Made by a program: the position numbers and the translations under genes
NCBI GenBank assembly: GCA_026985945.1
Contig: JALSPN010000251.1
Location: 1 to 7,125, forward strand
Source: Thermodesulfobacteriales bacterium
GTDB lineage: Bacteria > Desulfobacterota > Thermodesulfobacteria > Thermodesulfobacteriales > Thermodesulfatatoraceae
Length of the DNA: 7,125 nt
Direction of reading: 5' to 3'
Part shown: piece by piece, positions 1 to 6,994 of the stretch
Numbering within the stretch: the first letter of the stretch is position 1
Layout: every line of letters begins with the position of its first letter
The notes under the pieces: generated by a model
The model's database searches: none
Told to the model about the DNA's origin: nothing
Seen by the model: only the letters and a program-made list of their open reading frames with translations

Positions 1-1194
1 TTCTTTAGGTGTTTGGGCCTGAATACAACGCCCTATTTGAAAAATAGGATTCCTAGCAGGAAAAGAAAAACGAAGATGAGGACCTAAAAAGAAAAAAGGA
101 ATAGAAAGAAAAATTAAAAAAAATCTTAGACCCTTTAAAGAAAGGAGGTTCAAAATAAAAATTTTTTTAAACTTCATTAAAATCAAAGCAAGATAAAAAG
201 CCACAAGCCGCAAGAGGACATCAGACCTAAAAAGATATAAATTCAAGACAACCGGAAGAGGATAAACTTCTGAAAAAAGCCAACCCAAAAACATAAGAAC
301 GAGGAAATTAATACCTATCAAACCCAAAATAAAAGAGGGATTCTCACGATGAGAAAAAAGACCCCACAAGACCAAAATAACTAAAATCATAAATGATAAT
401 TTTTCCTTTAGATTAGTATACGAAAGCAAAAGATGATGTGAAACTCTAAAACGCACCATTTCAAGTAGTTCTTGCCCCCAATAGGGATCAAACCAGGGAT
501 AAGACTTATGACTACCCAAAAATTGCAATATTAAAAAATAGAAACAAAAGACAATAAAAAAGGGACCGAAAAAGGAAAGCCAGGCCTTAATATCTTTTTC
601 ATTTTTCAAAAAAGAAAATAAAAAAAGGGTCAAAAAAAGAGAAATAAAGACAATTAAGCCTAACTGCTGGTGCACCAGAAAAGAAAAACTAACAAGTAAA
701 GAAGCCCCAATAAATCTTTGTCTAAGAAAAAGATAAATAGCTAAAAGGAGAAAAGGAAGAACAAATTGATAGGGAACCAAAATATCACCAAGGACACTAA
801 AATGAGAAATAGACGGATAAAAAATAGCAAAAAGAGGCAAAAAGTAGAGGGATAACTCTATCTCGGGAGTCTTAAGACCAGACCACTTCAAAATGAGAAA
901 GTTGGCCCCAAAGAAACCCAAAAGGATCAAGAAAAAGACCAGAAAATACAGGACTTCTACTGGAAGAAACAAAAATCGCGCCAGGGAAAAAAGAAAAATA
1001 TGGAGACCTACTTTGAGATAAGGTGGAAATATCATTTGGTAAGGAAAATCTCGCACATAAAGGGTGGGATCAAAAAAATGAAGGACTGAGGGGAATTGAG
1101 AGAGATGATCCCCTGAACCAAAACGGTAGCCGGTTAGAGAAAGGGCCCAAATAGAGGCCACAAAAAGACAAACGAAATCCTTTCTTTTGAACAT
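1..1194 (-). CDS. Multi-pass membrane protein, GT-C/DUF6798-like, 3' end beyond the window
   Basis: The minus strand is open without a stop from an ATG at 1194 down to base 1, giving the first 398 residues of a longer protein. A TAA lies two codons upstream in frame, so 1194 is the first possible start; no clear Shine-Dalgarno site precedes it. The product has about ten strongly hydrophobic segments, starting at residues 7-20. Conserved-looking loop motifs are GYRFGSGDH (22-30), DPTLYVRDF (42-50), HQQLGL (175-180) and RFRVSHH (248-254). The order recalls polytopic GT-C-fold proteins with a C-terminal DUF6798 region: acidic first loop, His-containing mid-protein motif, Arg/His motif, then a soluble tail opening with CIQAQTPKE (390-398), which resembles the WIRENTPKDA-type start of that tail. 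The family match is from memory and the activity is unknown. The gene is far more AT-rich than its neighbours. It lies 83 nt downstream of fapA on the same strand; a TTTAAT -10-like hexamer at 1239-1244 is the only promoter hint. Confidence 0.8.
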   Translation of the reverse strand, partial: MFKRKDFVCLFVASIWALSLTGYRFGSGDHLSQFPSVLHFFDPTLYVRDFPYQMIFPPYLKVGLHIFLFSLARFLFLPVEVLYFLVFFLILLGFFGANFLILKWSGLKTPEIELSLYFLPLFAIFYPSISHFSVLGDILVPYQFVLPFLLLAIYLFLRQRFIGASLLVSFSFLVHQQLGLIVFISLFLTLFLFSFLKNEKDIKAWLSFFGPFFIVFCFYFLILQFLGSHKSYPWFDPYWGQELLEMVRFRVSHHLLLSYTNLKEKLSFMILVILVLWGLFSHRENPSFILGLIGINFLVLMFLGWLFSEVYPLPVVLNLYLFRSDVLLRLVAFYLALILMKFKKIFILNLLSLKGLRFFLIFLSIPFFFLGPHLRFSFPARNPIFQIGRCIQAQTPKE

Positions 1195-1277
1195 GTCTTA
1201 GAGACTCGAAAAAGTTCCGCCTTGCAAATTCCCACAAAATTAAAGCAGATGCAAACAATTTTTAACCAAATTCCCAG

Positions 1278-2699
1278 TTAATCCTCCTCCCTCGTAGGGA
1301 GGGGCAGGGGGAAGTAACGGAGTTGGCCGTGCTGGACCAGAAAGATACCTCCCGAAAGGTCTTCGGCCACAGTATATTTCTGCTCTCCAATTTCTATAAC
1401 TGTTCCGGCAAAGATGTGTCCGGTTATTTTTATTTTAACCCTTTGCTCCAGGCGTCTCTTCTCTCTTATAAGTCTTCCAAGCTGTTTTTTGAACTGTTTT
1501 TCTTCCTTTAACATCTGGCTAAGCCTCTCTTTGAGTTTTTCTAATATCTTTATCTGGTCCCGAGAAAGTTTCTTCTCTTTGAGAAGTTGCACTCCCTTTT
1601 CAAAGGCCTTGAGAAGTGGGATTTTGGCCTCGGTAAGGAGGTGAAGTTTGGCCTTGATCTCTTCTATCCGACGAAGAAGAAGGGGGTTACAGCCGGCCCT
1701 TATGTAAGTGGCCACGTGGGCCCGGCTCCCCAGGACGCGGGCCAAAATTCCGCCCTCAGCTATCAATTCTCCTCCCACCACCGCCCCCACGCCTTCCGTG
1801 CAAATGAAATTCCCCGCTACCTCAAGACGTGCCTGCAGGGTGTAATCCGTGATCACCAGGTCCCCATAGATTTCCGCCCGAGCGTATTCTATGGCCCCGA
1901 TTCTGGCGTTTCCCTGGCAGAAAACCCGGGCCCTGTCTCCATGAAGGAGACCTTCAACCAGAAGATCTCCCTTAACCACCACCTCGGCCTCGTCTTCAAT
2001 ATTGCCGTGCACCTCAAGGAGCCCCTGCACTTCCACCTTAAAGCCCCTTTTTACATCTCCGGTAACCACCAGCTTTTCGCCCCGAAATCGAACATTTCCC
2101 GTATCCCAGTTTACGTCTCCATCCAGCCAGAATTCCGGATGAATTTCGATGCAGTGCGGATAGACCTTGAGGGCCCCTGCTTTGCGAGCCACAAAAAGGC
2201 CTGTTTCCGGATCAAAATCTACCCATTCATTGGTCTCAATATGGAGTTCCTGGCCAGAAGAGGCCGGGATCTCTTCTCCAAAGACATTTCGCCCGGGCTT
2301 TCCGGGAGAAGGAGGATGAAGTTTGGCAATTTTTTGTCCTTCTTCCACACACAATATGGCATTTCTCTCACGCAGGTCTATCCTGGTGGCCTCAAGATCT
2401 TCTTTTCGCTCCACAGGGACAAACCATTCAAGATAAGCGTCTCGACCCCTTTCAGGTGGTTTTCCTTCAGCCAGCACCAGATACCCGTTCTCCCAGCGGG
2501 GTTCTTCGTAAAGGCCAAAGACCACACCCTTGGTCTTCAGGAATTCGTGTAGCTGCCGAAGGGCTTCTCCTTCAGGGAAGAGAGCATTTGGTCTTTGCGG
2601 ATCAAGAAAAGCCCGCATTTTATCAGGGCTTACTCGAAGAAGATAATTCCCCCCCAGGACCTTGAAGCCTGTTTTAAAATCTTCCTTTGAAGCTGGCAT
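1278..2699 (-). CDS. fapA: FapA/DUF342 family beta-helix and coiled-coil protein
   Basis: This encodes about 473 residues with the layout of the FapA (formerly DUF342) family. The N-terminal domain includes SPDKMRAFLDP and GVVFGLYEE. A conserved-type PGKPGRNVFGEEIP segment lies at about 132-145. A repetitive Gly/Val-rich region at about 202-334, with units such as VHGNIEDEAEVVVKGDLLVEG, should form a right-handed beta-helix. A charged coiled coil of Lys/Glu/Leu heptads spans about 342-421, and a short beta-rich tail follows. In Vibrio, FapA helps place the flagellar regulator FlhF at the pole, but many family members lie outside flagellar loci and their role is unclear; no flagellar gene is visible here. 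The start is uncertain: ATG at 2699 begins MPASKEDFKTG, while a GTG at 2816 would add 39 residues. Neither has a good Shine-Dalgarno site; I prefer the ATG because it leaves room for promoters. The family call is firm, the cellular role is not. Confidence 0.85.
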   Translation of the reverse strand: MPASKEDFKTGFKVLGGNYLLRVSPDKMRAFLDPQRPNALFPEGEALRQLHEFLKTKGVVFGLYEEPRWENGYLVLAEGKPPERGRDAYLEWFVPVERKEDLEATRIDLRERNAILCVEEGQKIAKLHPPSPGKPGRNVFGEEIPASSGQELHIETNEWVDFDPETGLFVARKAGALKVYPHCIEIHPEFWLDGDVNWDTGNVRFRGEKLVVTGDVKRGFKVEVQGLLEVHGNIEDEAEVVVKGDLLVEGLLHGDRARVFCQGNARIGAIEYARAEIYGDLVITDYTLQARLEVAGNFICTEGVGAVVGGELIAEGGILARVLGSRAHVATYIRAGCNPLLLRRIEEIKAKLHLLTEAKIPLLKAFEKGVQLLKEKKLSRDQIKILEKLKERLSQMLKEEKQFKKQLGRLIREKRRLEQRVKIKITGHIFAGTVIEIGEQKYTVAEDLSGGIFLVQHGQLRYFPLPLPTREED

Positions 2700-2855
2700 C
2701 TTAATTAAGTTTTTCGTAAAGATTTCGGAGTAACTGAAGAAAAAATTGTCCAACAATGGTGCGGAAATTAAAGGCCCCGAGATTTCGCTTAAAAACGAAT
2801 CCCCCTTAACTTCCACTGAAATTTCGTGTTATCTTTTCCCCAAAAAGAGGAATTT
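2700..2855. promoter_or_regulatory. Divergent intergenic region, probable promoters for both strands
   Basis: This AT-rich 156-nt gap separates fapA (minus strand) from the five-gene plus-strand cluster, so at least one promoter for each direction is expected here. A weak plus-strand candidate is TTAACT at 2806-2811 and TATCTT at 2830-2835, 18 nt apart, which would leave a very short leader. A small dyad, ATTGT-CCA-ACAAT, lies at 2745-2757, and ATTTCG occurs three times (2722, 2782, 2821). None of these matches is strong. If fapA instead starts at the GTG at 2816, most of this stretch is coding. Confidence 0.4.
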
Positions 2856-3356
2856 ATGAAGAAATATTTACTTCTGGCTCCGATTTTGATTTCTCTTTTT
2901 TTCTCTCCGGTGTGGCCTCAGAGTTTGCCTGCCCTTAAGGAACTTCCGCAATGGGAGGCCACCTCTCCGGAATTCCTGAGCTATAAGGGAAATTTTAAGG
3001 CCTTTTATCTCAAGCGCTCTTATTATCGGAAAGACGGGGCCAGGCTCGAGATTTCTCTGGCCGGAGGCTCAGAAGGGGCGCGGCTCCTGAGAGCCTTGAA
3101 GGGGCGACTTGAAATCAGCACCCCTAGCTACATGTTGAAATATTCCCAAGAAGATGGCTTCCAGATACTTTCCAGTTTTACTCCCCCTGACAAACAGGGT
3201 TTTATCGCCGTCTTTCTTAAAGAAGAACCTGCCGTAGTCCTTCTGGCCCATTTTTCTTCCCTTAATCTTAAGGAGGCTTTAAAAATACTAAAGTGTTTTG
3301 ACTGGAAAGGCCTCCTTTCTCAATCCTTAAATTTTCTTGAGGAGAAATCTTCTTGA
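2856..3356 (+). CDS. Small exported protein of unknown family
   Basis: This encodes 166 residues. The ATG at 2856 is preceded by AGAGGAA at 2846-2852, which supports it over an ATG at 2826 in the same frame. The N terminus, MKKYLLLAPILISLFFSPVW, is a typical Sec signal peptide: two lysines, a hydrophobic core, then a likely cut near residues 22-26. There is no lipobox cysteine, so a soluble periplasmic protein is more likely than a lipoprotein. The mature part is a small mixed alpha/beta domain with LPQWEATSPEF (30-40), a Lys/Arg/Tyr-rich stretch at 48-60, LEISLAGG (64-71) and a C-terminal LKEALKILKCFDWKGL (138-153). Its only cysteine is Cys147. I do not recognise the family. Its TGA overlaps the TTG start of ftsK, so the two are probably translated together, which suggests an envelope-related role but does not prove one. 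Confidence 0.8.
   Translation: MKKYLLLAPILISLFFSPVWPQSLPALKELPQWEATSPEFLSYKGNFKAFYLKRSYYRKDGARLEISLAGGSEGARLLRALKGRLEISTPSYMLKYSQEDGFQILSSFTPPDKQGFIAVFLKEEPAVVLLAHFSSLNLKEALKILKCFDWKGLLSQSLNFLEEKSS
3339..3344 (+). promoter_or_regulatory. Shine-Dalgarno site fixing the TTG start of ftsK
   Basis: GAGGAG lies inside the last codons of the upstream gene and 8 nt before the TTG at 3353. The next candidate, GTG at 3359, would be 14 nt away, which is too far. The site therefore supports TTG initiation, with the start and the upstream stop sharing bases in TTGA. Confidence 0.7.
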
Positions 3357-5467
3357 AGGTGAAGGAACAGTTTAGAGAGGGGTTAGTGGGGCTAGCCCTC
3401 TTTTCTTTGGGGGTTTTCGTCTTTTTATCTCTTCTGGGGTATCATCCGGATGATCCTGGTTTGGGGCGAGTGGGGGCCTCTCAGGTCAAAAATTTCACCG
3501 GTATTCTCGGAGCTTACCTCGGAGCCTTGCTTTTTGACCTTGCAGGCCTTGGAGCCTGGTTTATTCCGCTCTTCTTACTTCTCACCGGGGTTTTGTTTTT
3601 TTCTGGCCGGCGGCCGGGCTGGCAGATCCCGGCTGCAGGGGCCCTTTTTCTGGCCTCTTTTTCCTTTCTGGAGCCCCTTTTAAATCTTTCCGGAAACCTC
3701 GGCCCTTATCCCCTAAACGGGGGCCTTTTAGGGGGGCTTGGATATTTTCTCCTCCTCTGGCTCGGAAGGCCGGGCCTTTTTCTGCTGGTCTTCTGCTCCC
3801 AGCTTCTTGCCCTCTGCCTGCTTTCTGGTCTCACCCCTCAGGACATTTTCCGGCACCTGTTTTCCTTCGTCCGCCTTTTAGGGAAAAAGGCCCTTTCTCT
3901 GCGGGAAATTTTCTTACGCCACCGGGCCGGCTCCCCCCTGGAGCCTGTTTACGAGCCCCAGGTCCCCGACCTTCCGGAGCAAAAGATATATCCCGAGCCG
4001 GAAAAGGAACTTTACCTCCCAGATGAAGCCGAAGAAAAAGAGCCAGTTCAAATTACTCCTCCCCCTGCCACTTCAGGTAAAGGATTTCAGCTCCCACCAC
4101 TTGATCTTCTCGAAGACCCGCCTCCCACGGTAAAACGGGAATCCCGGGAAGAGCTCCTGCGGAAGGCCAGGCTCCTTGAGCAAAAACTTGAAGACTTTGG
4201 GGTGAGAGGCAGGGTGACAGACATTTGCCCCGGCCCGGTAATTACCGTTTACGAATACGAGCCTGCCCCCGGGATAAAGATCAACAAAATCACTTCCCTT
4301 GCCGACGATCTGGCCCTGGGGCTTAAGGCCGCAAGTGTGCGCATCGTGGCTCCCATCCCCGGCAAGAGTGCCGTGGGAATTGAGGTGGCCAATCGGGAAA
4401 AAGAAATCGTCTATCTCAAAGAAATTTTGGCAAGCGAGGCCTTTAAAAAGGCCCGCTCCAAACTCACCCTGGCCCTGGGGAAGGACATTTCAGGCCGACC
4501 GGTGGTGACAGACCTTGCCAAAATGCCTCACCTTTTGATCGCCGGAGCCACCGGAACGGGGAAAAGCGTTTGTCTGCACGCCATGCTCTTAAGCCTCCTT
4601 TACAAAGCCACTCCTGAGGAAGTGCGTCTGCTTTTGATTGACCCCAAAAGGATCGAACTTTCCGTCTATGAAAACATCCCCCATCTTCTCTACCCGGTGG
4701 TTCTGGAGCCCAAGACCGCCACCCAGGCCCTGAAGTGGGCGGTGGCTGAAATGGAAAGGCGCTATCAGCTCCTTGAAGAAGCCCGGGCACGGAATCTCGA
4801 TTCTTACAACGCGGAAGCCGAAGAAAAGCTACCCTATCTGGTGATCGTGGTGGATGAGCTGGCCGATCTCATGGTGGTTTCCTCCAAGGAAGTGGAGACT
4901 TCTCTTACCAGGCTGGCCCAGATGGCCCGGGCCTCTGGCATCCACCTCCTGCTGGCCACCCAGCGCCCCTCGGTGGATGTGCTCACCGGGATCATAAAGG
5001 CCAATTTCCCGGCCCGCATCTCCTTCCAGGTCTCCTCCCGCACGGACTCCCGGACCATCCTTGATACCGGAGGGGCTGAAAGGCTCCTTGGGGCAGGAGA
5101 CATGTTATTTCTACCCCCGGGGACCTCTAAACTCAAGCGCATCCACGGGGCCTATGTTTCCGAAAGAGAAGTCAAAAGGGTTGTAGAATACTGGAAGGCC
5201 CAGGGAGAGCCGGAATACCAGCTTGAGCTCACTGTATCTTCGGAGGAAGATCCCGCAGAGGTGGACGGAGAAGTAGATGAACTTTACGAAGAAGCGGTAA
5301 AGATCGTAATCCAGACGGGGCAGGCCTCCATATCGATGCTGCAAAGGCGTTTGCGGGTAGGTTATAATCGAGCTGCCCGCATGATAGAACGAATGGAAAA
5401 GGAGGGTATCGTTGGTCCGTCAGACGGTGTTCGTCCTCGCCCTGTATTGGTTCGCCCTGATCGTTAG
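3353..5467 (+). CDS. ftsK: DNA translocase FtsK (FtsK/SpoIIIE family)
   Basis: This encodes a 704-residue septal DNA pump that moves chromosome ends across the closing division site using ATP. The N-terminal part, residues 1 to about 170, holds hydrophobic membrane segments at about 11-28, 51-83, 92-110 and 122-158. A Pro/Glu-rich linker at about 190-262 follows and is short compared with E. coli FtsK, which is about 1,330 residues long. The motor has Walker A GATGTGKS at 398-405, IDPKRIELSVYE at 429-440, Walker B VIVVDELADL at 497-506, ATQRPSVDVLTG at 535-546 and SRTDSRTILDTGGAERLLG at 562-580. The C-terminal winged-helix gamma domain (about 640-704, including YNRAARMIERMEKEGIV) normally reads polar guide sequences and, in E. 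coli, activates XerCD. All main motifs look intact. The gene starts with TTG, overlaps the gene before it by 4 nt and overlaps lolA by 56 nt. Confidence 0.97.
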   Translation: MKVKEQFREGLVGLALFSLGVFVFLSLLGYHPDDPGLGRVGASQVKNFTGILGAYLGALLFDLAGLGAWFIPLFLLLTGVLFFSGRRPGWQIPAAGALFLASFSFLEPLLNLSGNLGPYPLNGGLLGGLGYFLLLWLGRPGLFLLVFCSQLLALCLLSGLTPQDIFRHLFSFVRLLGKKALSLREIFLRHRAGSPLEPVYEPQVPDLPEQKIYPEPEKELYLPDEAEEKEPVQITPPPATSGKGFQLPPLDLLEDPPPTVKRESREELLRKARLLEQKLEDFGVRGRVTDICPGPVITVYEYEPAPGIKINKITSLADDLALGLKAASVRIVAPIPGKSAVGIEVANREKEIVYLKEILASEAFKKARSKLTLALGKDISGRPVVTDLAKMPHLLIAGATGTGKSVCLHAMLLSLLYKATPEEVRLLLIDPKRIELSVYENIPHLLYPVVLEPKTATQALKWAVAEMERRYQLLEEARARNLDSYNAEAEEKLPYLVIVVDELADLMVVSSKEVETSLTRLAQMARASGIHLLLATQRPSVDVLTGIIKANFPARISFQVSSRTDSRTILDTGGAERLLGAGDMLFLPPGTSKLKRIHGAYVSEREVKRVVEYWKAQGEPEYQLELTVSSEEDPAEVDGEVDELYEEAVKIVIQTGQASISMLQRRLRVGYNRAARMIERMEKEGIVGPSDGVRPRPVLVRPDR
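5399..5405 (+). promoter_or_regulatory. Shine-Dalgarno site fixing the TTG start of lolA
   Basis: AAGGAGG, a near-perfect anti-16S match, sits within the 3' end of ftsK, 6 nt before the TTG at 5412. It supports the overlapping start and also leaves the full signal peptide in frame, which a later start would shorten. Confidence 0.75.
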
Positions 5468-6068
5468 CCCTGCTCTGGCCGCTTCACCCAAGGCCCGAGA
5501 GCTTGCGGCTAAAATTCAGGCCTATTATGAAAACACGCATAATTTCGTGGCCGAGTTTGAGCAAGAGGTCCACTGGCGCCGGGCAGAACAGGTGCGGCTC
5601 TCAAAAGGCCGCGTTTATCTCCAGAAGCCCGGCCTGATGCGCTGGGAATACACCTGGCCGGAAAGGCTCCTCATCGTGGCCGACGGGCTAAATGTCTATA
5701 TTTACAGCCCGGAAGACAAACAGGTGATGGTCTTTCCCAGCAGTAAAGCCCTTTCCCCGCGCACCACCCTGGGCTTCATTACGGGTAAAGGGAATCTCCT
5801 GCGTGATTTCGAAATCCTCTCTTGTGAAAAGCTTGGTGAAGGCCGGGCCAAGCTGCTGCTGGCCCCCCGGATTGAAAGCCCCCAGGTGTCCAAAATCGCC
5901 CTCTTGGCTGACTCCAGAAACGGGGCCCTTTACGAAATCTGGTTCTGGGATCAGCTCGGCAATCTCACTAAAATCCGGCTCCTCAAAGTGAAACGAAACA
6001 TCAAACTCTCCCCGGAACTTTTTCGCTTTGTGCCGCCAGAAGGAGCGGAAATCGTGAAAGAGAGGTGA
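5412..6068 (+). CDS. lolA: Outer-membrane lipoprotein carrier protein LolA
   Basis: This encodes 218 residues of a periplasmic chaperone that takes lipoproteins from the LolCDE ABC transporter and carries them to the outer membrane, so the host should be diderm. A signal peptide covers residues 1-23 with a likely cut after ALA, before ASPKARE. Family features follow in order: NFVAEFEQEV (44-53), GRVYLQKPGLMRWEY (66-80, the strand-forming K/R-P-G segment), LLIVADGLNVYIYSPEDKQV (86-105) and the tail LSPELFRFVPPEGAEIV (199-215). The length is normal for LolA. The TTG start, with its strong Shine-Dalgarno site, lies 56 nt inside ftsK in another frame, so its translation probably depends on ribosomes finishing ftsK. 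E. coli also has lolA directly after ftsK. nadA begins 4 nt after this gene ends. Confidence 0.92.
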   Translation: MVRQTVFVLALYWFALIVSPALAASPKARELAAKIQAYYENTHNFVAEFEQEVHWRRAEQVRLSKGRVYLQKPGLMRWEYTWPERLLIVADGLNVYIYSPEDKQVMVFPSSKALSPRTTLGFITGKGNLLRDFEILSCEKLGEGRAKLLLAPRIESPQVSKIALLADSRNGALYEIWFWDQLGNLTKIRLLKVKRNIKLSPELFRFVPPEGAEIVKER

Positions 6069-6072
6069 GGAT

Positions 6073-6984
6073 ATGAACGAATTGCAGAGGGAAATTAGAG
6101 AACTTGCCAGAGAAAAAAAGGCCATTATCCTGGCCCATAATTACCAGCCCCCGGAGATCCAGGACGTAGCAGACCTTACGGGAGATTCTCTGGAACTCTC
6201 TCTTAAGGCCGCGGAAACAGAGGCCGAGGTGATCGTCTTTTGCGGTGTGCGTTTCATGGCAGAAACCGCAGCCATCGTCTGCCCGGACAAAAAGGTAGTC
6301 TTCCCCCGGATGGAGGCCGGATGCGAAATGGCGGACATGATTACCGTAGAAGACGTAGAAGCCCTCAAAGCCCGATACCCCGGGGCCCCAGTGGTTACCT
6401 ATGTAAATTCCTATGTGGAAATCAAGGCCGTCTCTGATATATGCTGCACTTCGGCCAATTCCGTGAACGTGGTGAAATCCCTTGAGGCCCAAGAGATCAT
6501 CTTCCTGCCGGACAAAAATCTTGCCCGTTACACCCAGCGTTTCTTTCCGGACAAAAAGATCCTCTATCACGAGGGTTTTTGCCCCTTTCACGACATCCTC
6601 ACCGTGGAAGACGTAGAACTTGCCCGCAAGGAGCATCCCGAGGCCGTCTTTATGGCGCACCCTGAATGCCGCCCGGAGGTGATAGATCTTGCCGACGTGG
6701 TCCGTTCCACAAGTGGCATGCTGCGCTACGCCCGGGAATCAGAGGCCCGGGAATTTATCGTGGGCACGGAAGTAGGGCTCCTTTATCCGTTGAAAAAACA
6801 AAATCCGGAGAAGGAATTTTTCCCGGCCTCAGAAAAGATGCTCTGCAAGGCCATGAAGATCATCTCTCTTGAGGATCTTAAACGTGCCCTTGAGACCCTC
6901 TCTCCGGAGATAAAAGTGCCGGAAGACATTCGCCAGAGGGCCTATCGGGCGGTGGCAAGGATGCTTGAGATCCCCCGTAATTAG
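6073..6984 (+). CDS. nadA: Quinolinate synthase NadA (4Fe-4S)
   Basis: This 303-residue enzyme condenses iminoaspartate with dihydroxyacetone phosphate to form quinolinate, the NAD precursor. Three cysteines sit where the 4Fe-4S ligands are expected in the short NadA class: Cys84 in MEAGCEMA, Cys170 in HEGFCPFH and Cys258 in EKMLCKAMK. Other family motifs are AHNYQPPEIQDVADLTGDSL (21-40), YVNSYVEIKAVSDICCTSAN (110-129), HPECRPEVIDLADVVRSTSG (196-215) and GTEVGLLYPL (231-240). The known internal repetition of NadA is visible, for example TVEDVE at both 91-96 and 177-182. The protein appears complete and active. An AGAGGTGAGG ribosome-binding region at 6061-6070 overlaps the end of lolA, and the spacing to lolA is 4 nt, so co-transcription is likely. 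No nadB or nadC is present in the window. Confidence 0.97.
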   Translation: MNELQREIRELAREKKAIILAHNYQPPEIQDVADLTGDSLELSLKAAETEAEVIVFCGVRFMAETAAIVCPDKKVVFPRMEAGCEMADMITVEDVEALKARYPGAPVVTYVNSYVEIKAVSDICCTSANSVNVVKSLEAQEIIFLPDKNLARYTQRFFPDKKILYHEGFCPFHDILTVEDVELARKEHPEAVFMAHPECRPEVIDLADVVRSTSGMLRYARESEAREFIVGTEVGLLYPLKKQNPEKEFFPASEKMLCKAMKIISLEDLKRALETLSPEIKVPEDIRQRAYRAVARMLEIPRN

Positions 6985-6988
6985 GAGG
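6982..6988 (+). promoter_or_regulatory. Shine-Dalgarno site for the GH57 gene, overlapping the nadA stop
   Basis: TAGGAGG is formed by the nadA stop codon TAG plus the next four bases and lies 6 nt before the ATG at 6995. It is a strong site that fixes the start of the last gene and ties it to the cluster. Confidence 0.7.
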
Positions 6989-6994
6989 CTTTTT

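Noticed and set aside
32..48. Perfect short palindrome CCTATTT-GAA-AAATAGG
   Set aside because: It lies inside the membrane-protein frame in AT-rich DNA, is not followed by a gene end, and is best explained by chance.
1070..1258. A 62-codon minus-strand open frame starting upstream of the membrane gene
   Set aside because: It overlaps the long membrane-protein frame in another phase and then stops. Only the long frame continues with coherent membrane segments and motifs.
1286..1302. Possible intrinsic terminator after fapA
   Set aside because: The stem is inside the last codons of fapA and no T-run follows it on the minus strand, so termination here is unlikely.
1587..2552. A 321-codon plus-strand open frame inside fapA
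   Set aside because: It lies wholly antisense to a gene with clear FapA domains. Its translation shows no family motif and is rich in His, Pro, Phe and Ser, as expected of a mirror frame.
4464..5344. Several minus-strand open frames of 77 to 108 codons within ftsK
   Set aside because: All are antisense to the FtsK motor and gamma domains and have no recognisable features or ribosome-binding sites.
6001..6660. A 219-codon minus-strand open frame over the lolA end and nadA
   Set aside because: It is antisense to nadA, whose motifs are unmistakable; it is most likely a by-product of codon bias.
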